A stretch of DNA of 64,000 nt from Pantoea dispersa (GCF_014155765.1 NZ_SCKT01000001.1:372001-436000), one strand, 5' to 3'; positions 40,995 to 51,080 are shown, counted from the stretch's first letter. Program-made: numbers and translations. Notes: a model not told the origin generated them from the sequence alone.

Positions 40995-42581
40995 ATGCCT
41001 CACAGCCAACCCAAAATGTCGCTCTGGGAATTTTTCCAGAGCCTGGGGAAAACCTTCATGCTACCCGTGGCGCTACTGTCGTTTTGCGGCATCATGTTAG
41101 GGATCGGCAGTTCACTCAGCAGCCATGATGTACTGACGTTGATCCCGCTGCTCGACCAGCCGTTCCTGCAATACCTGTTTATCTGGATGGCGAAAATCGG
41201 CTCCTTTGCCTTTAGCTATTTGCCGGTGATGTTTGCCATCGCCATCCCGCTGGGCATGGCGCGGGAAAACAAAGGCGTGGCGGCATTTGCCGGCTTCGTC
41301 GGCTTTGCGGTGCTCAATCTCAGCGTTAATTTCTGGCTGAACATCAACGGGATTCTGCCGACTACCGATGCGGCGGTGCTGAAAGCCAATAACGTGCAGA
41401 ACATTCTCGGCATTCAGTCCATCGACACCGGTATTCTCGGCGCGGTGATTGTCGGCATTGTGGTGTTCTGGCTGCACGAGCGTTTTCACAATATTCGCCT
41501 GCCGGATGCGCTGGCATTCTTCGGCGGCACGCGCTTTGTGCCGATTATCACCACCGTGGTGATGGGTCTGCTGGGGCTGGTGGTACCGCTGATCTGGCCA
41601 TTCTTTGCGCGCGCGATTACCGGTCTTGGCTGGATGATCAACAGCGCGGGCGAATTCGGCCCGATGATCTTCGGCACCGGTGAACGTCTGCTGCTGCCGT
41701 TTGGCCTGCAGCATATTCTGGTGGCGATTATTCGCTTCACCGATGCCGGTGGCACCATGGAGGTGTGTGGTCACAGCGTCAGCGGCGCGCTGACCATCTT
41801 CCAGGCGCAGCTGGCGTGTCCGGAAACTCACGGCTTCGCGGAAAGCGCCACCCGCTTCCTGTCGCAGGGTAAAATGCCGGCATTCCTTGGCGGCCTGCCG
41901 GGAGCGGCGCTGGCGATTTACCACTGCGCACGCCCGGAAAATCGTCACAAAATTAAAGGCCTGCTGATTTCAGGCGTGGTTGCCTGCGTGGTCGGCGGCA
42001 CCACCGAACCGATCGAGTTCCTGTTCCTGTTTGTCGCACCGGTGCTGTATCTGATCCACGCGCTGCTGACCGGTCTCGGCTTCACCGTGATGGCGATGCT
42101 TGGCGTTACCATCGGTAATACCGACGGTAACGTGATCGACTTCTTCGTGTTTGGCGTGCTGCACGGCCTTTCTACCAAATGGTACTGGGTGCCGGTGATT
42201 GCCGCCGTGTGGTTTGTGGGTTACTACGCCATCTTCCGTTTCGCCATCACCCGCTTCAACATCAAAACACCAGGCCGCGAAGCAGAAACCAGCCGCGTTG
42301 AGCAGCAGGTCAGCCGCGCCGGCGTGGGCAAATCCGGCTACAACACGCCAGCGATTCTCGCGGCGCTGGGTGGCGTTGACAACATCACCTCGCTGGATAA
42401 CTGCCTGACGCGCCTGCGCCTGTCGGTGGCCGACATGAGCAAGGTCGACGATGCCGCGCTGAAAGCCAACGGCGCCATCGGCGTGGTGCACCTGAACCAG
42501 ACCAATCTGCAGGTAGTCATTGGCCCGCAGGTGCAGTCGGTTAAAGATGAAATGGCCCATCTGATGAGCGCGACGGTGTAA
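40995..42581 (+). CDS. malX: PTS maltose/glucose transporter subunit IICB
   Basis: A 528-residue PTS permease (E. coli MalX 530). The IIC domain has about ten membrane segments, with the sugar-site region GGTTEPIEFLFLFVAPVLY. The C-terminal IIB domain carries the phosphorylated cysteine in ITSLDNCLTRLRLSVADMS. MalX takes up glucose and maltose when expressed; its natural substrate is unclear. It is repressed by MalI, likely activated by CRP, and followed 2 bp later by malY. Confidence 0.95.
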   Translation: MPHSQPKMSLWEFFQSLGKTFMLPVALLSFCGIMLGIGSSLSSHDVLTLIPLLDQPFLQYLFIWMAKIGSFAFSYLPVMFAIAIPLGMARENKGVAAFAGFVGFAVLNLSVNFWLNINGILPTTDAAVLKANNVQNILGIQSIDTGILGAVIVGIVVFWLHERFHNIRLPDALAFFGGTRFVPIITTVVMGLLGLVVPLIWPFFARAITGLGWMINSAGEFGPMIFGTGERLLLPFGLQHILVAIIRFTDAGGTMEVCGHSVSGALTIFQAQLACPETHGFAESATRFLSQGKMPAFLGGLPGAALAIYHCARPENRHKIKGLLISGVVACVVGGTTEPIEFLFLFVAPVLYLIHALLTGLGFTVMAMLGVTIGNTDGNVIDFFVFGVLHGLSTKWYWVPVIAAVWFVGYYAIFRFAITRFNIKTPGREAETSRVEQQVSRAGVGKSGYNTPAILAALGGVDNITSLDNCLTRLRLSVADMSKVDDAALKANGAIGVVHLNQTNLQVVIGPQVQSVKDEMAHLMSATV

Positions 42582-42583
42582 AC

Positions 42584-43759
42584 ATGCAGGCGTTTAATTT
42601 TGATCGGGTGGTGGATCGCCACGGCAGCTGGTGCACGCAGTGGGATTTTGTCGCCGACCGCTTCGGCGTGCCAGATCTGCTGCCTTTCACCATCTCGGAC
42701 ATGGATTTCGCCACCGCTCCCTGCATCATTGACGCGTTGCAGCAGCGGCTGAATCACGGCGTGCTGGGCTACAGCCGCTGGCAGCACGAGGATTTCCTCT
42801 CCGCCCTGCAGCACTGGATGCATAGCCGCTTTGCCAGCGAGATCGTGGCAGAGTCGCTGGTGTACGGCCCGTCGGTGATTTATATGGTGGCGCAGCTACT
42901 GCGCCACTGGACACAGCCGGAGGATGAAGTGCTGATTCACACGCCCGCCTATGATGCGTTTTACCAGACAATCATCGGGAATCAGCGCAGGGTGCTGGAA
43001 CTGCCGTTGCAGCGCGCTGGCGACACATGGCGCTGTGATATGGCTCAGCTGGAAACCCTGCTGGCGCGGCCGCGCTGTAAGGTGATGTTACTGTGCAGCC
43101 CGCACAATCCCACCGGCAAAGTGTGGCAGCGCGCAGAGCTGCAGCAGATGGCGGCACTATGCGCACGGCATGGCGTGAGCGTGATCAGCGACGAAATCCA
43201 TATGGATATGGTGCTGAGCGCGGCGCGCCACACGCCGTGGTGCGAGGTGGCACAAGGCCGCTGGGCGCTGTTTACCTCGGCCTCGAAGAGCTTCAATATT
43301 CCGGCGCTGACCGGCGCCTGGGGCATTATTCCGGACGCGGACGATCGCCGGGCGTGGTTTCACGCGCTGAAGCAGCAGGACGGGCTGTCGTCACCGGCGG
43401 TGATGGCGCTGGCTGCGACTATTGCCGCCTACCGTCACGGCGCACCCTGGCTCGACGCGCTGCGCGATTATCTGCGCGCCAATATGCAGCACATTGCGCA
43501 ACGGCTCAACGCGGCGTTTGCCGGGCTCAACTGGCAACCGCCGCAGGCTACTTATCTGGCATGGATTGACACCGCGCCGCTGGCCATTGATGACGTCGCG
43601 CTGCAGCAGCGACTGATCCAGCAGCATAAGGTGGCGATTATGCCAGGCAGCACCTACGGCAGCGCCAGCCGCAGCTATCTGCGTCTCAACGCCGGCTGCC
43701 CGCGCAGCAAGCTGGATGACGGGCTGGACCGGCTGATTGCCGCACTGCAATCGTTCTGA
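42584..43759 (+). CDS. malY: MalY, PLP-dependent cystathionine beta-lyase and mal-system modulator
   Basis: A 391-residue fold-type I aminotransferase-like enzyme (E. coli 390). The PLP lysine is in TSASKSFNIPALTGAW, and CSPHNPTGKVW is the cofactor-binding segment. MalY cleaves cystathionine and, independently of catalysis, binds MalT and damps maltose-regulon expression. It is translated directly after malX. Confidence 0.95.
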   Translation: MQAFNFDRVVDRHGSWCTQWDFVADRFGVPDLLPFTISDMDFATAPCIIDALQQRLNHGVLGYSRWQHEDFLSALQHWMHSRFASEIVAESLVYGPSVIYMVAQLLRHWTQPEDEVLIHTPAYDAFYQTIIGNQRRVLELPLQRAGDTWRCDMAQLETLLARPRCKVMLLCSPHNPTGKVWQRAELQQMAALCARHGVSVISDEIHMDMVLSAARHTPWCEVAQGRWALFTSASKSFNIPALTGAWGIIPDADDRRAWFHALKQQDGLSSPAVMALAATIAAYRHGAPWLDALRDYLRANMQHIAQRLNAAFAGLNWQPPQATYLAWIDTAPLAIDDVALQQRLIQQHKVAIMPGSTYGSASRSYLRLNAGCPRSKLDDGLDRLIAALQSF

Positions 43760-43762
43760 CCT

Positions 43763-43795
43763 GCAGCGGATGCTGATTAATTCAGCATCCGCTGC
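43763..43795 (+). terminator. Long perfect hairpin after malY
   Basis: GCAGCGGATGCTGA pairs over 14 bp with TCAGCATCCGCTGC around a 5-base loop, three bases after the malY stop. No T-tract follows (CCGCTTTGCG), so it may stabilise the malXY message or act as a weak terminator before add. Confidence 0.7.
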
Positions 43796-43877
43796 CCGCT
43801 TTGCGCAAATCACTGGCGCGGTTGCGCAAGATGTTTTTATAATGGTTTGCACTTTACGTTAATTCAGCGAGTGCGAC

Positions 43878-44876
43878 ATGATTGATGCGAAACTTCCCCT
43901 CACCGACCTTCACCGCCACCTCGATGGCAATATCCGCGCCCAGACCATCCTTGATTTAGGTCGCCAGTTCAATCTTGCGCTGCCCGCCGATACGCTGGAT
44001 ACGCTGCGTCCACACGTGCAGGTGACCGCCAACCAGCCGGACCTGGTGAGCTTCCTGCAGAAGCTTGACTGGGGCGTCAAAGTGCTGGGCGATCTCGACG
44101 CCTGCCGCCGCATAGCGCTGGAAAACGTCGCTGACGCCGCGCAGGCCGGTATCCATTACGCTGAGCTGCGCTTCTCCCCGGGCTACATGGCGATGAACCA
44201 TCAGCTGCCGATTGCTGGCGTGGTGGAAGCGGTGATTGATGGCGTGCGCGCGGGCGTGCAGCAGTACGGCGTTGAGGTGAAGCTGATTGGCATCATGAGC
44301 CGCACCTTCGGCGAAGAAGCCTGCCTGCGCGAGCTGGAAGGTCTGCTGGCGCACCGCGACGGCATCACTGCCGTCGATCTGGCCGGTGACGAACTGGGCT
44401 TCCCGGGCAGCGAGTTTCTCAGCCACTTTAACCGCGCCCGCGACGCCGGATTCCGCATTACCGTGCATGCCGGTGAAGCCGCCGGACCGGAGAGCATCTG
44501 GCAGGCGATCCGCGAACTGGGCGCTGAGCGCATCGGTCACGGTGTCAAAGCGATTGAAGACCGCGCGCTGATGGATTTCCTCGCCGAACAGCGCATTGGC
44601 ATTGAATCCTGCCTGACGTCGAACATTCAGACCAGTACCGTAGCCTCGCTGGCCAGCCATCCGCTGAAGGCGTTCCTGCAGCACGGTATTCTGGCAACCA
44701 TCAACACTGACGATCCGGCGGTACAGTGCATTGAGCTGGCGCATGAATATGAGGTGGCTGCGCCACAGGCGGGCCTGAGCGCCGCTGAGATTCGCCAGGC
44801 GCAGGAGAACGGTATTGCCATCGCCTTTTTAACCGAGGCAGAGAAAGCCGCGCTGCGCCAGCGCGTGGCGGCATAA
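43878..44876 (+). CDS. add: Adenosine deaminase
   Basis: A 332-residue zinc enzyme (E. coli 333) that deaminates adenosine and deoxyadenosine to inosine forms. Zinc and catalytic residues are in [20 protein letters not shown] and [11 protein letters not shown]. It lies between malY and ydgJ, as in E. coli. The start ATG 43878 is preceded by a weak site (CAGCGAG). Confidence 0.97.
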   Translation: MIDAKLPLTDLHRHLDGNIRAQTILDLGRQFNLALPADTLDTLRPHVQVTANQPDLVSFLQKLDWGVKVLGDLDACRRIALENVADAAQAGIHYAELRFSPGYMAMNHQLPIAGVVEAVIDGVRAGVQQYGVEVKLIGIMSRTFGEEACLRELEGLLAHRDGITAVDLAGDELGFPGSEFLSHFNRARDAGFRITVHAGEAAGPESIWQAIRELGAERIGHGVKAIEDRALMDFLAEQRIGIESCLTSNIQTSTVASLASHPLKAFLQHGILATINTDDPAVQCIELAHEYEVAAPQAGLSAAEIRQAQENGIAIAFLTEAEKAALRQRVAA

Positions 44877-44881
44877 GCCAT

Positions 44882-44908
44882 AAAAAAGGAGCGCAGATTG
44901 CGCTCCTT
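44882..44908. terminator. Bidirectional terminator between add and ydgJ
   Basis: AAGGAGCGCA pairs with TGCGCTCCTT around a three-base loop. An A-run on the left gives a strong T-tract for ydgJ on the minus strand; on the plus strand it ends add with few T residues. Confidence 0.85.
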
Positions 44909-44938
44909 GTTGATCGGCTGGCGATAACGCCGTCCGGT

Positions 44939-45979
44939 TTACTTCAGTGACAGAGTCTGGCGTTTCTCCGCCGACTGCAGGCCAAGCTCAATCAGCTCCA
45001 TCACCTGAATCGCCTCTTCCGCCGTAACCGGGTTGGCACCGTTACCGGCAATGGCGTCGCGGATTGCCGCATAATAGGCCGGATAGTTCCCCGGCAGCGT
45101 CAGCAACTCTTTCTCCACCATCACGTCGCCCTCGGCCAGCGTCAGCGTGCCGTTGCGCATGTCGTAGCCCCACTCTTCACGCGGCGGACGTTCACCCGCT
45201 TTCAGACGGTCCTCCTGCGGATCGAGCCCGTACTTAACGTAGCTGCCGCGCGTGCCGTGCACCACAAAACGCGCCGATTCCGCCGCCACCAGCATGCTGG
45301 CGTGCAGCACCACGCGCCGGGTGGGATAAGTCAGCACCGCGTGGAAGTAATCGGTGGTTTGCGCGCCGGGACGCAGTTCAGCCATGTCGACGTTGATCGC
45401 CACCGGCGGTCCAAACAGCTGCAACGCCTGGTCCAGCACGTGCGGTCCAAGATCGAACCAAATCCCGCTGCCCGGGCCTTTCATTTCGCGCCAGCGCTGA
45501 CGCACTTCCGGACGGAAACGGTCAAAGTGCGACTCCAGATAGCGCACCTCGCCCAGCGTGCCGTCGTTCAGCAGCGTTTTCAGCGTCAGGAAATCGCTGT
45601 CCCAGCGGCGGTTATGGAACACAGACAGCAGCAGCCCTTTGGCTTTGGCCAGCTGATCGAGCTCACGTGCCTGTGACAGTGTCACGGTAAACGGTTTATC
45701 GACCACCACATGCTTGCCGGCATTGAGTGCCGCTTTGGCGAGCGGGAAATGGGTGTCGTTAGGGGTAGGAATTACAATCAGGTGCAGCGTCGGGTCATCC
45801 AGCAGTGCCTGAGGATCGGCCACCACCTGCACCGACGGCCAGTCAGCGTGCACTTTACTGGCATCGCTGCTGGAGATCGCCGCCAGCTCAACGTCTGGCG
45901 TACCGGCGATCAGCGGCGCATGGAAGGTTTTGCTGGCAAATCCGTAGCCGATCAGGCCGACACGTAGTTTATCGCTCAT
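44939..45979 (-). CDS. ydgJ: Gfo/Idh/MocA-family oxidoreductase YdgJ
   Basis: A 346-residue NAD(P)-dependent oxidoreductase matching E. coli YdgJ. The Rossmann motif is VGLIGYGFASKTFHAPLI, and the family's EKP-type motif appears as GKHVVVDKPFTVTL (DKP). FHNRRWDSDFL and GSYVKYGLDPQED are conserved in this subgroup. The substrate is unknown; relatives act on sugars or inositols. I start at ATG 45979 with AGAGGA upstream; ATG 45985 is also possible. The pentose block begins directly after it. Confidence 0.93.
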   Translation of the reverse strand: MSDKLRVGLIGYGFASKTFHAPLIAGTPDVELAAISSSDASKVHADWPSVQVVADPQALLDDPTLHLIVIPTPNDTHFPLAKAALNAGKHVVVDKPFTVTLSQARELDQLAKAKGLLLSVFHNRRWDSDFLTLKTLLNDGTLGEVRYLESHFDRFRPEVRQRWREMKGPGSGIWFDLGPHVLDQALQLFGPPVAINVDMAELRPGAQTTDYFHAVLTYPTRRVVLHASMLVAAESARFVVHGTRGSYVKYGLDPQEDRLKAGERPPREEWGYDMRNGTLTLAEGDVMVEKELLTLPGNYPAYYAAIRDAIAGNGANPVTAEEAIQVMELIELGLQSAEKRQTLSLK

Positions 45980-46056
45980 TCTCATTCCTCTTGTTCGTGA
46001 CCTGACTGATTTAAGACGAATCAGTCAGTAAGAACAAGGCGGAATCACCTGAAAGC

Positions 46057-46974
46057 TCAGGAGATCGCACTCCGTGCCGGTTGCCAGCTCTCCTGGGCCA
46101 CCAGCGCGTCGTGCGCATCCTGACTGCGGCGGCGGAAATCGCTCGGACTGACGCCCACCCGCTTGCGGAACACGCGCGAGAAGTAGAGCTGGTCGTCGTA
46201 GCCGACCTCGCGTCCCACCGAGGCGATCGGTTCCTGAGTGGTTTGCAGCAGCAGCTTGGCGCGGATCACCCGCTGATCTTCGCGCCAGCGCAACAGGTTG
46301 ATTCCCATCTGCTCGCGGAACAGGTGGGCCAGACGCGACGGCGACAGACAGACGTGGCGCGCCACTTCCTCGATTTTCACCTCGCTGGCCAGATGATTGG
46401 TGACGTACTGGCAGGCTTCAATCACGCGCGGGTCGCGAATTTGCTGATGGCTGCGCGGATCCTCTTCCACCGCACGCAGCAGCAGGCGCTCCAGCAGATT
46501 CATCGCCAGCTCTTCGGCAAAGCGACGTCCGGAGTTGTGCGTCTGTTCGATGCTGGCAAACAGACGGTCAAATTCGGCGCGCAGCGCATCCGGCAGCCGC
46601 AGCCGGCCAACGCCCTGGTTCTGATCCTGCCACTGCAGCCAGTCGGTCCAGTAGGCGCGCGGACGGAAATAGACCCAGCGATGATGCCAGCACGGACTGT
46701 CCGGCGCGCGGCCATAGTAGTGCGGCGTTTTTGGCTGAAACAGCAGCAGGTCGCCCGGCTCGCAGTCAAACGCTGACGCCCCGTCAAACACCCGTCCCTG
46801 ACCTTTGATGGTCAGATTGAGGATGTAACCTTTCATGCCGTGCGGGCGATCGATAAAAAAATCGAGCTGATCGCCGGCGTTGATTGGCGTCAGGCCGGCC
46901 ACCAGCCAGGCGTTAAACGGATAGCCCGGCAGTAACGGATTTTGCTGTTCACTCGGCGCTTCGCGGTGGTACAT
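46057..46974 (-). CDS. araC: L-arabinose-responsive regulator AraC
   Basis: A 305-residue protein close to E. coli AraC (292). The cupin that binds arabinose has [40 protein letters not shown] and [14 protein letters not shown]. The DNA-binding domain has [36 protein letters not shown] and [14 protein letters not shown]. In E. coli it is divergent from araB; here it is the last gene after araFGH, 57 bp beyond araH and in the same direction. It should control araBA, araFGH and perhaps ytfQRT-yjfF. Confidence 0.95.
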   Translation of the reverse strand: MYHREAPSEQQNPLLPGYPFNAWLVAGLTPINAGDQLDFFIDRPHGMKGYILNLTIKGQGRVFDGASAFDCEPGDLLLFQPKTPHYYGRAPDSPCWHHRWVYFRPRAYWTDWLQWQDQNQGVGRLRLPDALRAEFDRLFASIEQTHNSGRRFAEELAMNLLERLLLRAVEEDPRSHQQIRDPRVIEACQYVTNHLASEVKIEEVARHVCLSPSRLAHLFREQMGINLLRWREDQRVIRAKLLLQTTQEPIASVGREVGYDDQLYFSRVFRKRVGVSPSDFRRRSQDAHDALVAQESWQPARSAIS

Positions 46975-47031
46975 AAGGATCTCCCGGTTCGCGTGACGTT
47001 GGGGCGCAGCGTTGCGGCTGCGCCCGCGGGA

Positions 47032-48018
47032 TCAGGCGGTTCTGCTTTTTTGTTTGTAACGGTCAAAGATCACCGCCGCTAACAGTATCAAACCGCGCAC
47101 CACATACTGTGAGAATGGCGAGATATTCAATAAATTCATCGCATTCTCGACGGTACCCAGAATCAGTACCCCGGCGACCACGTAGGAGATCTTGCCAATA
47201 CCGCCCTTCAGCGACACGCCGCCCAGCACGCAGGCGGAGATGACGATCAGCTCATAGCCGAGCGAGGTCATCGGCTGACCGCTGGTCATGCGTGAAGCCA
47301 GAATAATGCCGGCCGCCGCTGACACCAGCCCGGAGAGGATAAAGATGATGATGCGCGTGCGCACCACCGGCACCCCGGCCAGTCGCGCCGCTTCCTCGTT
47401 GCCACCAATCGCCAGCGTGTTGCGGCCAAAGGTGGTTTTGTTCAGCAGGAAACCAAACACGATCATGGTGGCGATGGTCAGCCAGATCGGTGCCGGCACG
47501 CCCAGCCAATTGGTGTAGCCGAGGGTGAAAAAGCGCTCATCCTCAATCCCCACCGCTTTACCGTCGGAGAAGATATAAGCCAGGCCGCGCACAATCTGCA
47601 TGGTCGCCAGCGTGGTGATCAGCGCGTTAATTTTGAGGCGCGCAATCACGAAGCCGTTAACGAAGCCGGTGGCCATACCGAGCAGCAGGCCGGCGGCGAC
47701 GCCGATCCACAGGCTTTCGGTCATGTTGATCACCACGGCGGTGACGACGCCAGCGCAGGCAATCACCGACGCCACCGACAGGTCGAAATCGCCGGAGGCG
47801 AGGCAGAACAGCATGCCGCACGCCACCATGCCGGACATCGACATCGCCAGGCCCAGCCCTTTCATGTTGATAAAGGTGCCAAAATTAGGCACGAAGATGG
47901 CGCAGACGATAAACAGCAGCGCAAACACCACCAGCATGCCGAAGTTGTCCCAGATGCGCCCGAGCTGCAGGCCACTGCGCTGCACCGGTGGCGTATTGGA
48001 CGTGGTAGATGAAGCCAT
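47032..48018 (-). CDS. araH: L-arabinose ABC transporter permease AraH
   Basis: A 328-residue inner-membrane permease of the ribose/galactose/arabinose (RbsC) family with 8-10 hydrophobic segments. GDFDLSVASVIACAGVVTAV and GRNTLAIGGNEEAARLAGVP are typical of AraH. It forms the channel for arabinose with AraG as ATPase and AraF as binding protein. It starts 17 bp after the araG stop. Confidence 0.94.
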   Translation of the reverse strand: MASSTTSNTPPVQRSGLQLGRIWDNFGMLVVFALLFIVCAIFVPNFGTFINMKGLGLAMSMSGMVACGMLFCLASGDFDLSVASVIACAGVVTAVVINMTESLWIGVAAGLLLGMATGFVNGFVIARLKINALITTLATMQIVRGLAYIFSDGKAVGIEDERFFTLGYTNWLGVPAPIWLTIATMIVFGFLLNKTTFGRNTLAIGGNEEAARLAGVPVVRTRIIIFILSGLVSAAAGIILASRMTSGQPMTSLGYELIVISACVLGGVSLKGGIGKISYVVAGVLILGTVENAMNLLNISPFSQYVVRGLILLAAVIFDRYKQKSRTA

Positions 48019-48035
48019 TTTTACTCTCCTTTACC

Positions 48036-49556
48036 TCAGGCCACGGCGGCCGCTTGAGTGGTTTTCGGCATGGCCAGGCTCAGCGTCAGCTGCTCCGTGG
48101 CGGCGTCGTGGGGCAGTTCACCGGCAATCTCACCTTCGCGCATCACCACGATGCGGTCGGCCAGTCCCATCACTTCGGGCAGATCGCTGGAGGCAAACAG
48201 CACCGCGATCCCTTTGTTCGCCAGCTGATAAATCAGGTTATAGATTTCATGTTTGGCGCCGACATCAATGCCGCGCGTCGGTTCGTCGAGCAGGATCACG
48301 TTCATCTCCTCCGACAGCCAGCGGCCCAGAATTGCCTTCTGCTGGTTGCCACCGGACAGATTCATGATCAGCTGATGAGCGCCCGGCGTTTTAATGTTCA
48401 GCGAGCGAATGTGGTGGTCCGCGTTTTTCGCTTCCCAGCCCGGCTTGATCAGACAGCCGGCACTCAGGTTGTGGCGGCGCGCGCTGATATTGATGTTTTC
48501 GCGCACCGAGTGCACCGGGATGATGCCTTCGGCTTTGCGATCTTCCGGGCACAGCATGATACCGGCGCGGATGGCATCAATCGGTTCGCGGATGTTGAGC
48601 TGCTTACCGTCCAGCGTGACCGTGCCTGCGCGCAGCCGGGTGGCACCAAACAGCCCTTTCATCAGTTCGCTGCGGCCGGCACCGACCAGTCCAAACAGAC
48701 CGACAATTTCTCCGGCGCGCACCGTCAGCGATATCGGCATCCGCACGCCTTTCGCTTCCACCTGGTCCAGCTGCAGACGCACGGGGCCCAGCTCACGTGG
48801 CGCGTAGCCATAGATATCTCCGAGGTTGCGTCCGACCATCGCCTCCACCAGATCGTCATGGTGGGTATTGGCCATATCCGTGAAGGTGCGCACGTAGCGC
48901 CCATCCTTAAACACGGTAATGGCATCGCTCAGCGCGAAAATTTCTTCCATGCGATGCGACACGTACAGCACCACCCGGCCCTGCTCGCGCAGCTGGCGAA
49001 TCACGCGGAACAGATGCTCAATTTCGCGCGCCGACAGCGAACTGGTCGGCTCATCAAAGGCGATGATGCGCGCGTTGCGCGCCAGCGCTTTGGCGATTTC
49101 GACCATCTGCCACTGACCGAGCGACAGGTATTTCAGCGGCATGTCGGGATCGATATCCATGCCAAGATTTTTCAGCTGCAGACCGGCTTCGTAGCGCAGC
49201 AGCTTGCGGTTAACCAGCCCGCGCTTGTGCGGCAGCTGGCCAAGATAGATGTTCTCCGCCACGCTCATTTCCGGTACCAGATGCAGCTCCTGGTAAATGA
49301 TCGCTACACCGGCATCCAGCGCCTCAACGGTATTGCTGAAGCTTTTCGCTGTGCCTTTGATGCGGATTTCGCCGCCGCTGGGCTGATAGCTGCCGCTAAG
49401 GATTTTCAGCAGCGTGGATTTGCCCGCGCCGTTTTCTCCCATCAGCGCGTGCACTTCCCCGGCGCGGCACTGAAAAGAGATATCCTGCAGCGCTTTCACG
49501 CCAGGGAAGGTTTTGCTGATGCCATGAAATGACAGAAATGCTGGATCCGTGTTCAT
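48036..49556 (-). CDS. araG: L-arabinose ABC transporter ATP-binding protein AraG
   Basis: A 506-residue protein with two ABC cassettes. The first has Walker [10 protein letters not shown], signature [15 protein letters not shown] and Walker [12 protein letters not shown]. The second has a degenerate Walker A ([10 protein letters not shown]), signature [15 protein letters not shown] and [12 protein letters not shown]. This is the usual pattern for sugar importers of this class. I start at ATG 49556 behind AGGAG; the open frame runs 22 codons upstream into an ERIC element. Confidence 0.95.
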   Translation of the reverse strand: MNTDPAFLSFHGISKTFPGVKALQDISFQCRAGEVHALMGENGAGKSTLLKILSGSYQPSGGEIRIKGTAKSFSNTVEALDAGVAIIYQELHLVPEMSVAENIYLGQLPHKRGLVNRKLLRYEAGLQLKNLGMDIDPDMPLKYLSLGQWQMVEIAKALARNARIIAFDEPTSSLSAREIEHLFRVIRQLREQGRVVLYVSHRMEEIFALSDAITVFKDGRYVRTFTDMANTHHDDLVEAMVGRNLGDIYGYAPRELGPVRLQLDQVEAKGVRMPISLTVRAGEIVGLFGLVGAGRSELMKGLFGATRLRAGTVTLDGKQLNIREPIDAIRAGIMLCPEDRKAEGIIPVHSVRENINISARRHNLSAGCLIKPGWEAKNADHHIRSLNIKTPGAHQLIMNLSGGNQQKAILGRWLSEEMNVILLDEPTRGIDVGAKHEIYNLIYQLANKGIAVLFASSDLPEVMGLADRIVVMREGEIAGELPHDAATEQLTLSLAMPKTTQAAAVA

Positions 49557-49570
49557 GGGAACTCCTGAGC

Positions 49571-49683
49571 CTCTATGTTTCGCACCGTAGCGGCGTTGGC
49601 TGCGCACATTTACCCCGGTCACTGACCTCAGTAAGCTCCCGGGGATAAACGTGTTTGCCGCCTTGCTACAGCACGAACTATGC
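49571..49683 (-). repeat. ERIC element between araF and araG
   Basis: Matches the enterobacterial repetitive intergenic consensus. The central imperfect hairpin pairs CCCCGG (49613-49618) with CCGGGG (49639-49644) and ACTGA (49621) with TCAGT (49628). The flanking GTAAGCTCCCGGGGAT, GTTGGCTGCGC and TTGCCGCCTTGCTACA are the recognisable ERIC segments. It lies within the araFGH transcript and may lower araGH expression relative to araF by structure or RNA processing. Confidence 0.9.
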
Positions 49684-49730
49684 CGGCTGCCTGTTAATTA
49701 ACATCACATTGAGGACGGCTTAAAACCGAC

Positions 49731-50714
49731 TTACATCAGCCCTTTCTTCGCCAGCTCGGTTTTGAAATTGTCGCGGGTGATCAGCACCACGTCGGTCACT
49801 TCGGTGAATTTCGCTGGCTCCTGCCCTTTGGTCACCCAGTTGTAGAGCATTTCGCTGCTCTTATAGCCGTGCACGTCCGGGCTCGGCAGCAGGGAACCGT
49901 AGAAGCCGGTTGGCGCGCCTTTCGACAGCTCGCTTACCGCATCCACGCCGTTGATGCCGATGCCGATCACGTCCGGGGCCTTGAAGCCCTGGCCTTCGGT
50001 GGCGCGCACGCCGCCCAGCACGGTGTTGTCGTTCATGCCGACAATCAGCCAGTGCTTCACTTCCGGATGCTGCACCAGCAGCGAGTTACCGGCGTCAAAC
50101 GCGCCCGGGATATCGTTAGATTTGGTCGGCACCTGATAAATCTGCTTCTCCGGGAAGCCGGCGGCTTTCAGCGCGGCCATTGAGCCACCGGTGCGGCGGC
50201 GTGCGGTATCCAGTTCGTTAGCAGTAATCGCCATCACGGCGGTTTGCTTCACATCCCAGCCGCGTTTCTGCATCTCTTTGTACAGCTCCTGGCCCTGACG
50301 CTCGCCGATTTTGGTCGCCGCCATCATCACCAGCGGTACGGTATCCATTGGCTTGCCTTTGGCGGTGACAAACTGGTCGTCCACGGCAATCACTTTCAGG
50401 TCATAGCTGCGTGCTTTGGCGACGATAGCCGAGCCCAGCTTGGGATCCGGGGTACAGATGACAAAGCCTTTGGCGCCGCTCGCCGCCAGGCTATCGATAG
50501 CGTTCAGGGTTTTTTCACCGTCCGGCACGGCAATTTTGATCACTTCAAAGCCGAGATCTTTGCCGGCCTTATCGGCGAATTTCCACTCGGTCTGGAACCA
50601 GGGTTCCTCCGGCTGTTTGACGAGAAAACCGAGCTTCATGGTCTCGGCGATAGCGGATTGTGACATAAGCGCGGCGAGGCCTGCGACCGCCAGTGCTTTA
50701 GTGAATTTATGCAT
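49731..50714 (-). CDS. araF: L-arabinose-binding periplasmic protein AraF
   Basis: A 327-residue periplasmic binding protein (E. coli 329) with signal peptide MHKFTKALAVAGLAALMSQS and cleavage at AIA-ET. The mature start MKLGFLVKQPEEPWFQTEWK and the segments VIAVDDQFVTAKG and GINGVDAVSEL are AraF-like. I start at ATG 50714 behind GGAGAG; the open frame starts five codons earlier. It is the first gene of araFGH and is divergent from araB. Confidence 0.95.
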   Translation of the reverse strand: MHKFTKALAVAGLAALMSQSAIAETMKLGFLVKQPEEPWFQTEWKFADKAGKDLGFEVIKIAVPDGEKTLNAIDSLAASGAKGFVICTPDPKLGSAIVAKARSYDLKVIAVDDQFVTAKGKPMDTVPLVMMAATKIGERQGQELYKEMQKRGWDVKQTAVMAITANELDTARRRTGGSMAALKAAGFPEKQIYQVPTKSNDIPGAFDAGNSLLVQHPEVKHWLIVGMNDNTVLGGVRATEGQGFKAPDVIGIGINGVDAVSELSKGAPTGFYGSLLPSPDVHGYKSSEMLYNWVTKGQEPAKFTEVTDVVLITRDNFKTELAKKGLM

Positions 50715-50761
50715 GATGCTCTCCGGCACAATGGTGTTTTATCGCTGTTATCAACGAATCG

Positions 50762-50777
50762 GTGTAAACGCTACCAA
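50762..50777. promoter_or_regulatory. GalR/GalS-like operator upstream of araF
   Basis: GTGTAAACGCTACCAA resembles the operator form GTGNAANCGNTTNCAC with some mismatches in the right half. A better match lies before ytfQ. Other LacI-family proteins use similar sites. Confidence 0.3.
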
Positions 50778-50819
50778 TCAGATTTCACGTTCGGGTACAG
50801 CGCAAAATCAGCGCGTTAG

Positions 50820-50852
50820 CTCAAAGGTTGTACAAAGGCTGTGCAAACGCTG
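50820..50852. repeat. Three tandem 11-bp repeats upstream of araF
   Basis: CTCAAAGGTTG, TACAAAGGCTG and TGCAAACGCTG follow one another without gaps and share the pattern nnCAAAsGYTG. One repeat per helical turn would put protein contacts on one face of the DNA. They lie about 110-140 bp before the araF start. Confidence 0.65.
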
Positions 50853-50911
50853 GGCTAGTTGTAGCGGGAAAAGCGCGGAAAAATGTAGAGCGGTATCACA
50901 TCCCAAAACGA

Positions 50912-50949
50912 TGACTAAATCCTCCATATATTCAGCAAAATTAACCGGA
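50912..50949 (+). promoter_or_regulatory. AraC sites araI1 and araI2 of the araBA promoter
   Basis: TGAC-TAAATCC-TCCATA (50912-50928) matches the half-site form TAGC-N7-TCCATA. CAGCAAAATTAACCGGA (50933-50949) resembles E. coli I2. The starts are exactly 21 bp apart in the same direction, the known I1-I2 spacing. A weak CRP-like sequence ends at 50900 just upstream. Confidence 0.75.
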
Positions 50950-51080
50950 CATTAACTTTTGCTGTCGATCACACAACCCCGCCGATGACAGAAAAGTGCA
51001 TATTCTCAGCCGCTGATGACTAACCGCCGCCCGCGCCCCATTCCAGGATAGAGCGAGACAACTCACACAGGAGAATCCCG

